64,000 bases of DNA from contig NZ_CANNDN010000002.1 of NCBI RefSeq assembly GCF_947503465.1, positions 558,001 to 622,000 on the forward strand, in the 5' to 3' direction. The DNA is from an uncultured Tateyamaria sp. Lineage in GTDB: Bacteria > Pseudomonadota > Alphaproteobacteria > Rhodobacterales > Rhodobacteraceae. How positions within the stretch are numbered: the first letter of the stretch is position 1; every line of letters begins with the position of its first letter. The notes beneath the pieces were generated by a model. That model searched no databases. It saw only the letters and a list, made by a program, of their open reading frames with translations, and had not been told where the DNA came from. The position numbers were made by a program, and so were the translations under genes. Shown in pieces: positions 42,825-52,466 of the stretch.

Positions 42825-43054
42825 CCCCGTTTGCCTTCATCGTCTCCCTGCCCGTGCGCGCATACCGGCTGCTGTTTTCGCCGTGGGTCGGCTTCAATTG
42901 CCGGTATCAGCCCACGTGCAGCGCCTATGCGATGGACGCCTTGGAAAAGTACGGCGCACTCAAGGGAAGCTGGTTGGCCGCGCGCCGCATTGCGCGGTGT
43001 CACCCCTGGGGCGGTGACGGGTACGACCCGGTGCCCAACCGCGACGACCCCTGA
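42821..43054 (+). CDS. yidD: Membrane protein insertion efficiency factor YidD
   Basis: A 77-residue protein with an amphipathic N-terminus ([18 protein letters not shown]) and the family signature [19 protein letters not shown], followed by [17 protein letters not shown]. Three cysteines are conserved. It assists YidC-dependent insertion. The GTG start at 42821 overlaps the rnpA stop (GTGA), the usual arrangement. yidC is not next; it lies 4.4 kb downstream after four unrelated genes. Confidence 0.97.
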   Translation: MTPFAFIVSLPVRAYRLLFSPWVGFNCRYQPTCSAYAMDALEKYGALKGSWLAARRIARCHPWGGDGYDPVPNRDDP

Positions 43055-43194
43055 CGGAAAAGGCCGCTCTGCCTGCCTGTGGGGCGGCGTGAACAGTCAA
43101 GGCCCCGCCGCGCCAAGCACTGGGGCGCAAGCCCACACTGCCATGCGACCCCGCGCGTCACGCAGGCAATCGCCTGAATGGTGATGTCCGGTGC

Positions 43195-43722
43195 CTAGTC
43201 CAGTTTTTCGAACGTGATGATCACGTCACCGATATCGACGCCTGCCCGTTTCATGTAGGCCCGGTTCAACAGGCGGTCGTCGCTCAGCAGCCACATCCAG
43301 TCGTCAAAGGTCACGCGCAGCGTGCCATCGGGCACCGGCAAGTCGATCTTGTACTGCCAGTTGAACGTGTCGCCCGTCTCTTGTCCCGTCGCCGTGCCGA
43401 TCACGCCGGGGGCCGTGCCGGCCCAGCTGTCGGGTCCCGTTTTCGTCAGGGTCCAGATCCGCTGTTCGGTGCTGTCATCTTCATAGACGAAATCCTCGAC
43501 CAGGGTCAGGGTCTCCCCATCCCACGTGCCCTCGATCTCGACGGTGAACCGCCGCCGGACCATGCCGAACACATCCTGGAACTGCCCATAGGCAATCAAT
43601 TCGCCGTCAAAGAACTCTTCGAGGTTCAGCTTCCGGTCAGACAGGGCCGCGTCATCCAGATCGGGTTTGCCCGTGCACGCCGCCAACATCGCAAACGCCA
43701 AACCCATGACACACCAACGCAT
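43195..43722 (-). CDS. DUF3833-type lipoprotein
   Basis: A 175-residue lipoprotein. The signal MRWCVMGLAFAMLAACTG has the lipobox LAAC. The mature part contains NLEEFFDGELIAYGQFQDVFGMVRRRFTVEIEGTWDG, typical of DUF3833, a lipocalin-like beta-rich family of unknown function. The tail has NRAYMKRAGVDIGDVIITFEK. The ATG at 43722 has AAGGG eight bases upstream; a GTG two codons earlier is possible. It follows the alpha/beta hydrolase gene by 72 bases on the same strand. Confidence 0.85.
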   Translation of the reverse strand: MRWCVMGLAFAMLAACTGKPDLDDAALSDRKLNLEEFFDGELIAYGQFQDVFGMVRRRFTVEIEGTWDGETLTLVEDFVYEDDSTEQRIWTLTKTGPDSWAGTAPGVIGTATGQETGDTFNWQYKIDLPVPDGTLRVTFDDWMWLLSDDRLLNRAYMKRAGVDIGDVIITFEKLD

Positions 43723-43794
43723 ATTCACACCCTTTTCCTGCTGGAAAGGATACGGCGCGCTGCCCGGATTGGTTCACGCAAGGCCCGGCGCCGA

Positions 43795-44700
43795 TCAGGG
43801 GCGCGCGCGGATCATCTGCTTGGGGGGCGGATGTCCCGGCAACCGTGTCGACACATGCGCGGCCGATCCCCCCATCAGCGTCTGGCACAGGTCCTTGAAA
43901 AAGAACGCGTCCTCGAACCACCAGGTATGGGAATGCTGGGCGCTGTTGCGCTGCTTGACCTCGGCAAACCTGTGCTGCCCCTCGACATCGAACGTATCAC
44001 CCGCCCCCGCCTGCGGCAGCCCGGCCTGCCCCAACCGCTTTTGCATGCCATTTACAAAGGCACCCGGCACTTTCAGCACCTTGTCCGTGCCGCTGCAAAA
44101 GTTGGTAAACCGGTTACAGGCCCCGGTCACGGCCGTCCAATCGGTGGAATGGGGCGCAAAGTCCCTGGCATCGACATCGGCCGACACGAAACAGACCTGG
44201 TCAAAGGACAGCCCCGCCGCCCGCGTCTTGAGCGCTTCGGTCGTCAGCAACGCGCCCATCGAATGGGCAACGATGTGGATCTTCGCGGCGGGCACCGCCT
44301 GCACAACAGGGGCAACCACGTCCGACATCAGGAACGGCGCCACCCCAAGGGCCAGCGTGCGGTCCGCAGAATACTGCCATTTGCTTGCGAAATTCGGCCA
44401 GTCAAAGGCAATGACCACACCCTTGAACCCGTTCCGCCGCACGTGATGCTTCATCCGGTAATGCCGCGCCAGCATCGTCTTTTGCGGCGTGTTGAACCCA
44501 TGCACATAGATGGCCATACCATGGGCGGCACCCGCATCCTTGACATGCGACAGCCACGTGGCCTGACCGATATCCGTGACCAGGTCCGTACTGTTGGACT
44601 CTGTGTGGCGGCTCACGGCCAGGTAATGGGTCTGTGCGCTTGTCCTGCGCTTGTCGCGGCGCTTGTGTCCAAGTTTTCGACGGGAGGCGATCAGCAACAT
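43795..44700 (-). CDS. Alpha/beta hydrolase (DUF900-like)
   Basis: A 301-residue hydrolase. The oxyanion-side section is AIYVHGFNTPQKTMLARHYRMKHHV. The nucleophile elbow is AHSMGALLTTEAL with Ser in the middle of HSMGA, and the strand VCFVSADVDARDF is probably the acid-residue region. There is no signal peptide; the N-terminus is Arg/Lys-rich. DUF900 proteins are lipase/esterase-like with unknown substrates. The gene diverges from ttcA over a 133-base gap. Confidence 0.8.
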   Translation of the reverse strand: MLLIASRRKLGHKRRDKRRTSAQTHYLAVSRHTESNSTDLVTDIGQATWLSHVKDAGAAHGMAIYVHGFNTPQKTMLARHYRMKHHVRRNGFKGVVIAFDWPNFASKWQYSADRTLALGVAPFLMSDVVAPVVQAVPAAKIHIVAHSMGALLTTEALKTRAAGLSFDQVCFVSADVDARDFAPHSTDWTAVTGACNRFTNFCSGTDKVLKVPGAFVNGMQKRLGQAGLPQAGAGDTFDVEGQHRFAEVKQRNSAQHSHTWWFEDAFFFKDLCQTLMGGSAAHVSTRLPGHPPPKQMIRARP

Positions 44701-44833
44701 CTATTCCGGGGTCCTTGCAATGGGGGGTATCGAAACAATGAATGGAATGATGTCGTCGTCGCCGCGGCATCGCAAAGGATTATTGCGCTTTGCGCGCTGA
44801 ACCCGCAAAAGCAACGGCGATGCAGGAGACGAC

Positions 44834-45703
44834 ATGCTAGACAACGGCGACGATATCCACCCGCTCTTTTCCGGCGCGCCCGCGACGACCGAATTCAAAA
44901 AGCTGCGCAAACGCATCGTCCGCTACACCCGTGAGGCGATCGAGCAATACGGCATGATCGAACCGGGCGGCAAATGGCTGGTGTGCCTGTCGGGGGGCAA
45001 GGACAGCTACACGCTGCTGGCGGTTCTGTACGAACTGAAATGGCGCGGCCTGCTGCCGGTCGACTTGCTGGCCTGCAACCTGGATCAGGGCCAACCCGGG
45101 TTTCCCGCGACCGTGCTGCCCGAATTTCTGGAACGGATGCAGGTGCCGCACCGGATCGAATATCAGGACACCTATTCCATCGTCATGGACAAGGTGCCCG
45201 AGGGGCGGACGTTCTGTGCGCTCTGCTCGCGGCTCCGGCGTGGCAATCTCTACCGCATCGCGCGCGAGGAAGGTTGCACGGCGGTTGTCCTGGGCCATCA
45301 CCGCGATGATATCCTGGAAACCTTCTTCATGAACCTCTTTCACGGCGGGCGGCTCGCGACCATGCCGCCCAAGCTGGTGAACGAGGAAGGGGACCTGTTT
45401 GTCTATCGCCCCCTTGCACATGTGGCCGAGGCGGATTGCGAGAAGTTCGCGCGGGCCATGACCTATCCCATCATTCCGTGCGACCTGTGCGGCAGCCAGG
45501 ACGGATTGCAGCGCCAGCAGGTCAAGCAGATCCTCGATGGATGGGAAGCCAACAGCCCCGGCCGGCGGCAGGTGATGTTCCGCGCGCTGATGAATGCGCG
45601 GCCCTCGCACCTCCTGGACCCCAAACTGTTCGACTTTGCCGGGCTGATCCGCAGGTCCGAACAATTTGAAGAAAAAAACGAGAACATTCCGGATTTGCGT
45701 TAA
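44834..45703 (+). CDS. ttcA: tRNA 2-thiocytidine biosynthesis protein TtcA
   Basis: A 289-residue tRNA thiolase that makes 2-thiocytidine at position 32. The ATP PP-loop is SGGKDS (53-58). Cys128 and Cys131 (CALC) and Cys216 (PCDLC, with C219) are the iron-sulfur ligands. The arrangement SRLRRGNLY and [19 protein letters not shown] is diagnostic of the TtcA group. AGGAG precedes the ATG. Position 32 in tRNA-Arg(ACG) is one of the known targets in enteric bacteria, and such a tRNA gene lies in this window. Confidence 0.95.
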   Translation: MLDNGDDIHPLFSGAPATTEFKKLRKRIVRYTREAIEQYGMIEPGGKWLVCLSGGKDSYTLLAVLYELKWRGLLPVDLLACNLDQGQPGFPATVLPEFLERMQVPHRIEYQDTYSIVMDKVPEGRTFCALCSRLRRGNLYRIAREEGCTAVVLGHHRDDILETFFMNLFHGGRLATMPPKLVNEEGDLFVYRPLAHVAEADCEKFARAMTYPIIPCDLCGSQDGLQRQQVKQILDGWEANSPGRRQVMFRALMNARPSHLLDPKLFDFAGLIRRSEQFEEKNENIPDLR

Positions 45704-45778
45704 GCGCGCGCTCACCTCGATTTCCTACTGCTTTGATCAGCCTGTGGTTGCGACAGGGCAGGACGGAAAAAGGGGTCA

Positions 45779-47329
45779 ATGATGGAATTCCGCGCGCCGG
45801 ATATGATGAAACGTCTGCGACAGGGCGCTGCCACGGCCCTGAGCGGGCCGCAAATGCTGGCGTTTCTGCCCGCGCTCATGCTTGCCGCATATTGGCTGGG
45901 CGGGGAAATGGCCCTGACGGCGATGGCCCTGGCGCTGCCCATCGCGTGGTTTGTCTTTGGCGGGGTCGAGGATCTGTTGCGCAAGGGCAGCGCGCGGGCC
46001 ATTGTCCCCGGCCTGGTGTCCCGGGACACCTTCGCCGAAAAGGTCGAAACGATGCGTCAGGATGCGCCGCCTGCGGACCGGCACAGCGCGATCTTCTCGA
46101 TCGAGGTTGATGACCATACCAGCCTGGCCGACCGTTTCGAACGGGCCGCAATTGACCGTATTCTCAAGGCCGTCGCCGACCGGCTGGTTGCCACCATGCG
46201 TGATACCGACACGCTCAGCCGTACAGGGGACTACCGGTTTTCGATGTGCCTGGGGGCTGTGCAACACCTCGATCTCGAAAGCTGTATCCAGCTGTGCGGG
46301 CGTTACCAGCAAGCGATCGAGGAACCCATCGCGATTGACGGCGCCACGGTCTATGTCTCGGTCAGTATCGGGTTTTGCCTGCTCAACCGCGCGCCGGGCG
46401 CGTCCGGGCAGGATTGGATCGACGGATCGCTTGCCGCCCTGACCGAAGCGCAGCGGCGCGGCCCCTCTTCGGTGCGCGCCTATTCGACCGAATTGCACTC
46501 TCGCCTCAAGAACCGCGCCCATCTGCGGGACGAGGTGGCCGCGGCACTGGAACAGGGACATATCCAGCCCTGGTTCCAACCCCAGATTTCCACTGACACG
46601 GGCAAGGTCGCAGGGTTCGAGGCGCTGGCGCGGTGGATTCACCCCGACAAGGGCGCCATTTCCCCGGCCGAATTCCTGCCGGCCATCGAAGATGCCGGGC
46701 TGCTGGAACGTCTGGCGGAAATCATGATCTACCACAGCTTCACCGCGCTCAAGGCGTGGGATTCCGCCGGGCTGCACGTGCCGCATGTGGGTGTCAACTT
46801 CTCCGGGTCGGAACTGAACAATCCCAAGCTGGTAGACAAGGTGCGTTGGGAACTGGACCGGTTCGACCTCACCCCCGACCGCCTCGCCGTCGAGATTCTG
46901 GAAACCGTCGTGACGGACACGACCGATGATACCATCACGCGCAACATCAACGCGCTGACCAAGCTGGGGTGCCGGGTTGATCTGGATGATTTCGGGACGG
47001 GCCACGCGTCGATTGCCTCGATCCGCCGCTTCGGCGTGGGCCGGATCAAGATTGACCGCTCCTTCGTGATGAAGGCGGACCGCGATCCCGAACAGCAACG
47101 CATGATCAGCGCCGTGCTGACCATGGCAGAACGGATGGGCATCGAAACCCTGGCCGAAGGTGTTGAAACCGTGGGGGAACATGCCCTGCTGGCACAGCTG
47201 GGCTGTGACTATGTTCAGGGTTTTGGCATCGCGCGGCCCATGCCTTTCGAAAAGACCCTGGACTGGGTCCGTGCGCACGAGGCCAAGTTGCAAGCGGCCC
47301 CCTCCCTGCCGGTGCGGCGCATGAACTAG
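45779..47329 (+). CDS. EAL-domain cyclic-di-GMP phosphodiesterase with degenerate GGDEF domain
   Basis: A 516-residue protein. Two N-terminal helices (about 25-60) anchor it in the membrane. The GGDEF domain (about 80-235) has TGDYRF (149-154) where GG(D/E)EF is expected, so it is unlikely to make cyclic di-GMP, but may bind GTP. The EAL domain (about 255-500) is intact: E281-A-L, NFSGSEL, EILETV, D403-D404-FGTG, KIDRSF and AEGVET. The expected activity is cyclic-di-GMP hydrolysis. AAGGGG precedes the ATG. It follows ttcA by 75 bases and precedes yidC by 175. Confidence 0.9.
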   Translation: MMEFRAPDMMKRLRQGAATALSGPQMLAFLPALMLAAYWLGGEMALTAMALALPIAWFVFGGVEDLLRKGSARAIVPGLVSRDTFAEKVETMRQDAPPADRHSAIFSIEVDDHTSLADRFERAAIDRILKAVADRLVATMRDTDTLSRTGDYRFSMCLGAVQHLDLESCIQLCGRYQQAIEEPIAIDGATVYVSVSIGFCLLNRAPGASGQDWIDGSLAALTEAQRRGPSSVRAYSTELHSRLKNRAHLRDEVAAALEQGHIQPWFQPQISTDTGKVAGFEALARWIHPDKGAISPAEFLPAIEDAGLLERLAEIMIYHSFTALKAWDSAGLHVPHVGVNFSGSELNNPKLVDKVRWELDRFDLTPDRLAVEILETVVTDTTDDTITRNINALTKLGCRVDLDDFGTGHASIASIRRFGVGRIKIDRSFVMKADRDPEQQRMISAVLTMAERMGIETLAEGVETVGEHALLAQLGCDYVQGFGIARPMPFEKTLDWVRAHEAKLQAAPSLPVRRMN

Positions 47330-47504
47330 GCCGGCGTGCCGCTGCACAGCTTGGGGCAGCCATCCGACCCTGATTTTGACCATGGCACATCCACGGCCCA
47401 TTGCGACGGGCCAGGTCGCCGCAATTCGCCCGAATCCGCTTGACCTTTGGGCCTGCACTCTGTTGAACCCGTGAAACGTTTCAGACAGCAGGTGGCAGTC
47501 CCCG

Positions 47505-49319
47505 ATGGACGATCAGAACAAGAACCTCATTCTTGCAACGGCGCTCAGTTTCCTTGTCATTCTCGTGTGGTTCGTCCTGTTTCCACCGCCGGAACCCGAG
47601 GTGCCGCTGGACGCACCGGCGTCGCAGACGGCGCAAACCGAAGACGCGGGCGCCGTGCCGTCCGTTGCGGGTGCCGCCGATCCGGCGCAACCGGCTGCGG
47701 ATGCGGCCTCGGACACTGCCGACGCGCCCCGCATCGCCATTGAAACACCCCGTATTTCCGGCTCGATCTCGCTTTTGGGCGGGCGCATCGATGATCTGCG
47801 GCTGAAGGACTATCGCACCAGCCTGGAACCCGGCGCGGACATCGTGACCATGATGGCGCCCGTGGGATCGCCGGACGCCTATTATGCTGTCTACGGCTGG
47901 GCCCCGGGCAGCGGTCTGGAGGCGGACGCCGTGCCCGGTCCAAACACGCTGTGGCAACAGACGGACGGTGACACCCTGTCCGTGGGCTCTCCCATCACGC
48001 TCAGCTGGGACAATGGCGCGGGCCTGGTGTTCGAACGGATGATCAGCATCGATGACCAGTACATGTTCGACATCACCCAGTCGGTGACCAATGCATCCGG
48101 TGCCGCCGTGCGCGCCGCGCCCTATGGCATGCTGACCCGCCATGGCGAACCGTCGGACCTCAAGAACTTCTTCATCTTGCACGAAGGCGCCGTGGCCATG
48201 GCCGACGGTGAATTGGCGGAAACCGATTGGGATGAAATCCCCGACGCCGATGTTGACGCGGCGTGGGGACGCCCGGCCATCGTGACCCAGGGCGTGACCC
48301 AGGGGTGGGTCGGCTTCACCGACCATTACTGGCAGTCGATCCTGATCCCCACGGGTGTGCAAAGCTTTGATCAGGCGCTGACCTACGCGCCGCGCAGCGA
48401 TGTCTACCGCGCCGTCACGCGCCTGCCCACGCAGGACGTGGCCGACGGCGCGACCGTCGCCATCCAGACGCAGCTTTTTGCCGGCGCCAAGGAATGGGAA
48501 ACCATCCGCGACTACCAATCCGCCGGTGTCGACGGCTTCATCGACAGCATCGACTGGGGCTGGTTCTTTTTCCTGACCAAGCCGATCTTTTGGCTGCTGC
48601 ACGAACTTAACGTCCTGATCGGCAACATGGGCTGGGCCATCATCGGCCTCACGCTCATCATCAAGGCCGTCCTCGTGCCGCTGGCCTACAAGTCCTACGT
48701 CTCCATGGCCAAGATGAAGGAACTCCAGCCCCAGATGGAGGAGCTGAAGGAACGCGCAGGCGACGACAAGCAGAAGCTGCAGCAGGGCATGATGGAGCTG
48801 TACAAGAAGGAAAAGGTGAACCCCGCCGCGGGCTGTTTGCCGATCCTTCTGCAAATCCCCATCTTCTTCTCGCTCTACAAGGTGATCTTCGTCACGATTG
48901 AATTGCGCCACGCCCCCTTCTTCGGGCCCTTCCAGGACCTCAGCGCGCCGGACCCCACCTCGATCATCAACCTCTTCGGCCTGCTGCCCAACGCAGCGCC
49001 CGATCCCACCAGCATCATGGCGCTGATCTTCATCGGCATCCTGCCGATCCTGCTGGGTATCTCGATGTGGCTGCAGCAAAAGCTGAACCCGGCGCCCACC
49101 GATCCCACGCAGCAGATGATCTTTGCGTGGATGCCTTGGGTCTTCATGTTCATGCTGGGCAGTTTCGCCAGTGGCCTTGTCGTCTACTGGATCGCCAACA
49201 ACGTGATCACGTTCACACAGCAATACCTGATCATGCGCAGCCAGGGCTACAAACCCGACCTTCTGGGCAACATCACCAGCGGCTTCAAAAAGAAGGCGGC
49301 CGAGGAACCCAAGAAGTGA
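47505..49319 (+). CDS. yidC: Membrane protein insertase YidC
   Basis: A 604-residue inner-membrane insertase of the long Gram-negative type. The first helix is NKNLILATALSFLVILVWFVLF, followed by an Ala/Asp/Pro-rich linker and a large periplasmic beta domain (about 80-340). The C-terminal insertase core has five helices with the section YKSYVSMAKMKELQPQMEELKERAGDDKQKLQQGMMELYKKEKVNPAAGCLPILLQIPIFFSLYKV. A basic tail (GFKKKAAEEPKK) ends it. The stop overlaps the GTG start of the MOSC gene. It inserts membrane proteins with or without the Sec translocon. Confidence 0.98.
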   Translation: MDDQNKNLILATALSFLVILVWFVLFPPPEPEVPLDAPASQTAQTEDAGAVPSVAGAADPAQPAADAASDTADAPRIAIETPRISGSISLLGGRIDDLRLKDYRTSLEPGADIVTMMAPVGSPDAYYAVYGWAPGSGLEADAVPGPNTLWQQTDGDTLSVGSPITLSWDNGAGLVFERMISIDDQYMFDITQSVTNASGAAVRAAPYGMLTRHGEPSDLKNFFILHEGAVAMADGELAETDWDEIPDADVDAAWGRPAIVTQGVTQGWVGFTDHYWQSILIPTGVQSFDQALTYAPRSDVYRAVTRLPTQDVADGATVAIQTQLFAGAKEWETIRDYQSAGVDGFIDSIDWGWFFFLTKPIFWLLHELNVLIGNMGWAIIGLTLIIKAVLVPLAYKSYVSMAKMKELQPQMEELKERAGDDKQKLQQGMMELYKKEKVNPAAGCLPILLQIPIFFSLYKVIFVTIELRHAPFFGPFQDLSAPDPTSIINLFGLLPNAAPDPTSIMALIFIGILPILLGISMWLQQKLNPAPTDPTQQMIFAWMPWVFMFMLGSFASGLVVYWIANNVITFTQQYLIMRSQGYKPDLLGNITSGFKKKAAEEPKK

Positions 49320-50047
49320 CGGGCACCCTCGCCCATATCTGGCGGCACCCGATCAAGGGGATCGGATCCGAAGCCTGCGACCAGGCGGACCTGACCCCGG
49401 ACCATGCGGTTGTGGGCGACCGCACCTGGGCGCTCCTGAATGCCGAGGCGGACGACACCGATGATTGGCAACCCCGCCGCAACTTCCTGCAGGTCGCGTC
49501 GGGCCCGGCGCTAGCCGCTGTGGGCGCGGTCAGCACGGACAACGGCGTGCTGCTCACACATCCGGACCGTGACCCGCTTGATTTCAAACCGGACACCGCC
49601 CCCGAAACCCTGGGCGCATGGATCGGTGATCTGTGGCCAACGGGCCGCCCGGGCCCCGCACGGCTGGTCAAGGCGCCGCCCCAGGGCATGACGGACGTGC
49701 CCTACGCCTCGGTCTCGATCGGCAACCTGTCCTCTCTGCGCGCGCTCAGCCAGCGGGCCGGCATGCATGTCGACATGCGGCGGTTCCGGATCAACCTCTG
49801 GCTGGACGGGCTGGCCCCGTTCGAGGAAATCGACCTGCTGGCCGGTGACATCACCATCGGCGGCGTGACACTGGCGCCGGTCGAACCCATCGAACGCTGC
49901 CGCGCGCCCGACGCCAACCCGCAAAACGGACACCGCGATATCGGCATGTTGCGCACCCTCGAAGATGGCTGGAACACGCGCGATTTCGGGGTCTATTTCA
50001 AGGTCAAATCCGGCGGCACCGTCGCTGTGGGGGATCGGTTGACATGA
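49316..50047 (+). CDS. MOSC-domain protein
   Basis: A 243-residue protein. The N-terminal beta-barrel domain (LAHIWRHPIKGIGSEACDQADLTPDHAVVGDRTWAL) and the C-terminal MOSC domain with RFRINLWLDGLAPFEE and the conserved cysteine in EPIERCRAPDANP are typical of molybdenum cofactor sulfurase C-terminal proteins, such as YcbX-like oxidoreductases. The cysteine would hold the pterin cofactor. The GTG at 49316 overlaps the yidC stop and the gene overlaps engB by four bases. Its substrate is unknown; relatives reduce N-hydroxylated bases. Confidence 0.87.
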   Translation: MTGTLAHIWRHPIKGIGSEACDQADLTPDHAVVGDRTWALLNAEADDTDDWQPRRNFLQVASGPALAAVGAVSTDNGVLLTHPDRDPLDFKPDTAPETLGAWIGDLWPTGRPGPARLVKAPPQGMTDVPYASVSIGNLSSLRALSQRAGMHVDMRRFRINLWLDGLAPFEEIDLLAGDITIGGVTLAPVEPIERCRAPDANPQNGHRDIGMLRTLEDGWNTRDFGVYFKVKSGGTVAVGDRLT

Positions 50048-50700
50048 CAGCCGCGCTGCCCTTTCCCGTGGCCGAAACACCTGACCCGCAGACCGCCGAA
50101 CAGGGCCGCCTCCTGTTCGCGGGCGAAACCGAATTCGTCAAAGGCGTGGTCGCTATGTCCGGTCTGCCCCCCGCCGACCGGATGGAGGTCTGCTTTGCCG
50201 GACGCTCGAATGTCGGAAAATCGTCGCTGATCAACGCGCTCACCGGGCGCAAGGGGCTGGCGCGGGCGTCCAATACGCCGGGTCGCACGCAGGAGATCAA
50301 CTATTTCACCGCTGGCGACGACCACTACCTTGTCGACCTGCCCGGCTATGGCTACGCCAATGCGCCCCTGCCCGTGGTCGAAAAATGGCAACGGCTGCTC
50401 AAACACTACCTGTCGGGGCGTCAAACCCTGCGCCGCGCCTTTGTGCTGATCGATGCCCGGCACGGGATCAAGTCGGTGGACGAGGATATTCTCAAGCTCC
50501 TCGACACCTCTGCGGTGACATTCCAATGCGTGCTGACCAAGGCGGACAAGGTGAAGGCCAAGGATCGCGATGCGGTGCTGGCCCAGGTCCGACAGGCGCT
50601 GTCCAAACACCCTGCCGCCTTTCCCGAGATCGTGCTGACCAGCAGTGAAAAGGGCGACGGCATCGAAACGCTCCGCGCCATCATCGCCACGCTTGAATAG
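50044..50700 (+). CDS. engB: Ribosome biogenesis GTP-binding protein EngB/YihA/YsxC
   Basis: A 218-residue GTPase. G1 is GRSNVGKSS (53-61), G2 is the [10 protein letters not shown] section, G3 is DLPGYGYA and G4 is TKADK. It helps large-subunit assembly. It is coupled to the MOSC gene by an ATGA overlap. The arrangement yidC-MOSC-engB-argB is usual for Rhodobacterales. A 20-bp palindrome follows six bases after its stop. Confidence 0.95.
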   Translation: MTAALPFPVAETPDPQTAEQGRLLFAGETEFVKGVVAMSGLPPADRMEVCFAGRSNVGKSSLINALTGRKGLARASNTPGRTQEINYFTAGDDHYLVDLPGYGYANAPLPVVEKWQRLLKHYLSGRQTLRRAFVLIDARHGIKSVDEDILKLLDTSAVTFQCVLTKADKVKAKDRDAVLAQVRQALSKHPAAFPEIVLTSSEKGDGIETLRAIIATLE

Positions 50701-50705
50701 CGCCC

Positions 50706-50725
50706 GCGAATTTTCGAAAATTCGC
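50706..50725. repeat. Perfect 20-bp palindrome between engB and argB
   Basis: The 20 bases GCGAATTTTCGAAAATTCGC read identically on both strands and are flanked on each side by CGCCC-type sequence. As RNA they fold into an eight-base-pair hairpin with a UCGA loop. No T-run follows. The site fills the 50-base gap between two housekeeping genes. Confidence 0.9.
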
Positions 50726-50750
50726 CCGCCCGTTTCAAAGGCCCCAACAG

Positions 50751-51614
50751 ATGAAGACCCAAGACATGAACCGCGACTGGATCGCCACCGCCCGCACCCT
50801 CAGCCAGGCACTGCCCTACATGCAGCGCTATACCGGTGCGACCGTCGTCATCAAGCTGGGCGGCCACGCCATGGGCTCGGACGCGGCGATGGAAAGCTTT
50901 GCCAACGATGTCGTCCTGATGCGCCAGGTCGGCGTGAACCCGGTGATCGTGCATGGCGGCGGGCCCATGATCAACGACATGCTGAAGCGGCTGGATATCC
51001 AGTCCGATTTCGTCAACGGCAAGCGCGTGACCGACGCCGCGACCATGGAAGTGGTCGAAATGGTGCTGTCGGGGGTTGTGAACAAGCGCATCGTGCAAGC
51101 GATCAACCGCGCAGGTGGCAAGGCGGTCGGCCTGTCGGGCAAGGACGCGAACCTGATCACCTGTGACCAGACGGATGCGGCCCTGGGCCTGGTGGGCACG
51201 CCCGCGCAAATGGACCCGACCATCCTGTCCACGCTCTTTGATCGCGCGATGATCCCGGTGATTGCCCCGCTGGGGTCGGGCGCAAACGGCGAAACCTTCA
51301 ACATCAATGGCGACACGGCCGCCGGTGCCATCGCAGGCGCGCTCAAGGCCGACCGGCTCTTGTTGCTGACGGATGTGTCCGGCGTCAAGAACGCGGATGG
51401 CGAGGTTGTCACCGAACTCACCGCCGATCAGATCCGCGACCTGACCGCCGACGGCATCATCGCGGGCGGCATGATCCCCAAGACCGAAACCGCGCTCGAC
51501 GCCATTGCCAGCGGCGTCCGCGCGGTCGTGATCCTGGATGGTCGCGCACCAAACGCCTGTCTTCTCGAACTTTTCACCGATCACGGCGCGGGGTCCATCA
51601 TCCGCCCCCGCTGA
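50751..51614 (+). CDS. argB: Acetylglutamate kinase
   Basis: A 287-residue amino-acid kinase that phosphorylates N-acetyl-L-glutamate in arginine synthesis. Motifs are [28 protein letters not shown], the substrate loop [22 protein letters not shown] and the late [31 protein letters not shown]. The length matches bacterial ArgB. An in-frame ATG six codons downstream is possible (MNRDW). It is likely feedback-inhibited by arginine, since the N-terminal helix of inhibited enzymes is present ([19 protein letters not shown]). Confidence 0.96.
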   Translation: MKTQDMNRDWIATARTLSQALPYMQRYTGATVVIKLGGHAMGSDAAMESFANDVVLMRQVGVNPVIVHGGGPMINDMLKRLDIQSDFVNGKRVTDAATMEVVEMVLSGVVNKRIVQAINRAGGKAVGLSGKDANLITCDQTDAALGLVGTPAQMDPTILSTLFDRAMIPVIAPLGSGANGETFNINGDTAAGAIAGALKADRLLLLTDVSGVKNADGEVVTELTADQIRDLTADGIIAGGMIPKTETALDAIASGVRAVVILDGRAPNACLLELFTDHGAGSIIRPR

Positions 51615-51671
51615 CACAAACGTGTCTGCGCGCCGCATTGCGCCGGGGGCGCAGCGCGGTAGATATGGGGC

Positions 51672-52466
51672 ATGGAAAACGAAACGCTCATCCGCTTTGG
51701 TGTCTTTCTCGGCCTGTTTTCGCTTTTTGCATTGGTCGAAGCCGTGGTGCCGCGCCGTGTCCGCACCCAGACCCGGTCGCGCCGGTGGGTCACGAATTGG
51801 GGTATCACGCTGGCCAATACGGTCATTATCCGTCTCATGGCCTTTGCGCTGCCCGTTCTGGCCGTCGGTGCGGCCATCGACGCGTCCAATCAGGGATGGG
51901 GCCTGTTCAATGCGCTTGCGCTGCCCACCTGGATCGAGGTGATCGCCGCCGTCGTCATCCTGGATTTCATCATCTGGGCGCAGCACCTGATCACGCACAA
52001 GGTGCCGATCCTCTGGCGCCTGCACCGGGTCCATCACGCCGATGTGGACATGGACGTGACCACCGCCATCCGCTTTCACCCGATCGAGATTGGCCTGTCC
52101 ATGTTGATCAAGATCGGTGCCGTCTATCTGCTCGGCCCCGCCGCGCTGGCCGTGATCCTGTTCGAGATCATCCTGAACGGCACCGCCATGTTCAATCACG
52201 CCAACATCCGCCTGCCGCTCTGGCTGGACGCCACCCTACGGCGGGTGCTGGTCACGCCCGACATGCACCGCGTGCACCATTCGGTGCATCGGCACGAACA
52301 TGACAGCAACTACGGTTTTTCCCTGTCGATCTGGGACCGGATGTTCGGCACCTACATTGCCCAGCCCGAGGCGGGACATGACGACATGGCCGTCGGCCTT
52401 GAATGGCAGGATGACCGCCCGGCCAAGCTGGGCTGGTCGCTGGCCCTGCCTTTTGCCCGGAAATGA
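51672..52466 (+). CDS. Sterol desaturase/fatty acid hydroxylase-family membrane protein
   Basis: A 264-residue membrane protein with about four helices. The di-iron histidine boxes are HLITH (105-109), HRVHH (118-122) and, near the C-terminus, HRVHHSVHRHEHDSNYG. NHANIRLP is another family section. These enzymes use oxygen to hydroxylate or desaturate lipids. The substrate cannot be told; bacterial members act on hopanoids, carotenoids or lipid A-like chains. Its stop overlaps the next gene by four bases, which suggests a shared pathway or coupling. Confidence 0.85.
   Translation: MENETLIRFGVFLGLFSLFALVEAVVPRRVRTQTRSRRWVTNWGITLANTVIIRLMAFALPVLAVGAAIDASNQGWGLFNALALPTWIEVIAAVVILDFIIWAQHLITHKVPILWRLHRVHHADVDMDVTTAIRFHPIEIGLSMLIKIGAVYLLGPAALAVILFEIILNGTAMFNHANIRLPLWLDATLRRVLVTPDMHRVHHSVHRHEHDSNYGFSLSIWDRMFGTYIAQPEAGHDDMAVGLEWQDDRPAKLGWSLALPFARK

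Noticed and set aside
47481-49223. A 580-codon minus-strand frame opposite yidC
   Set aside because: It is a composition shadow of yidC with many His, Gln and Asp residues and no domain.
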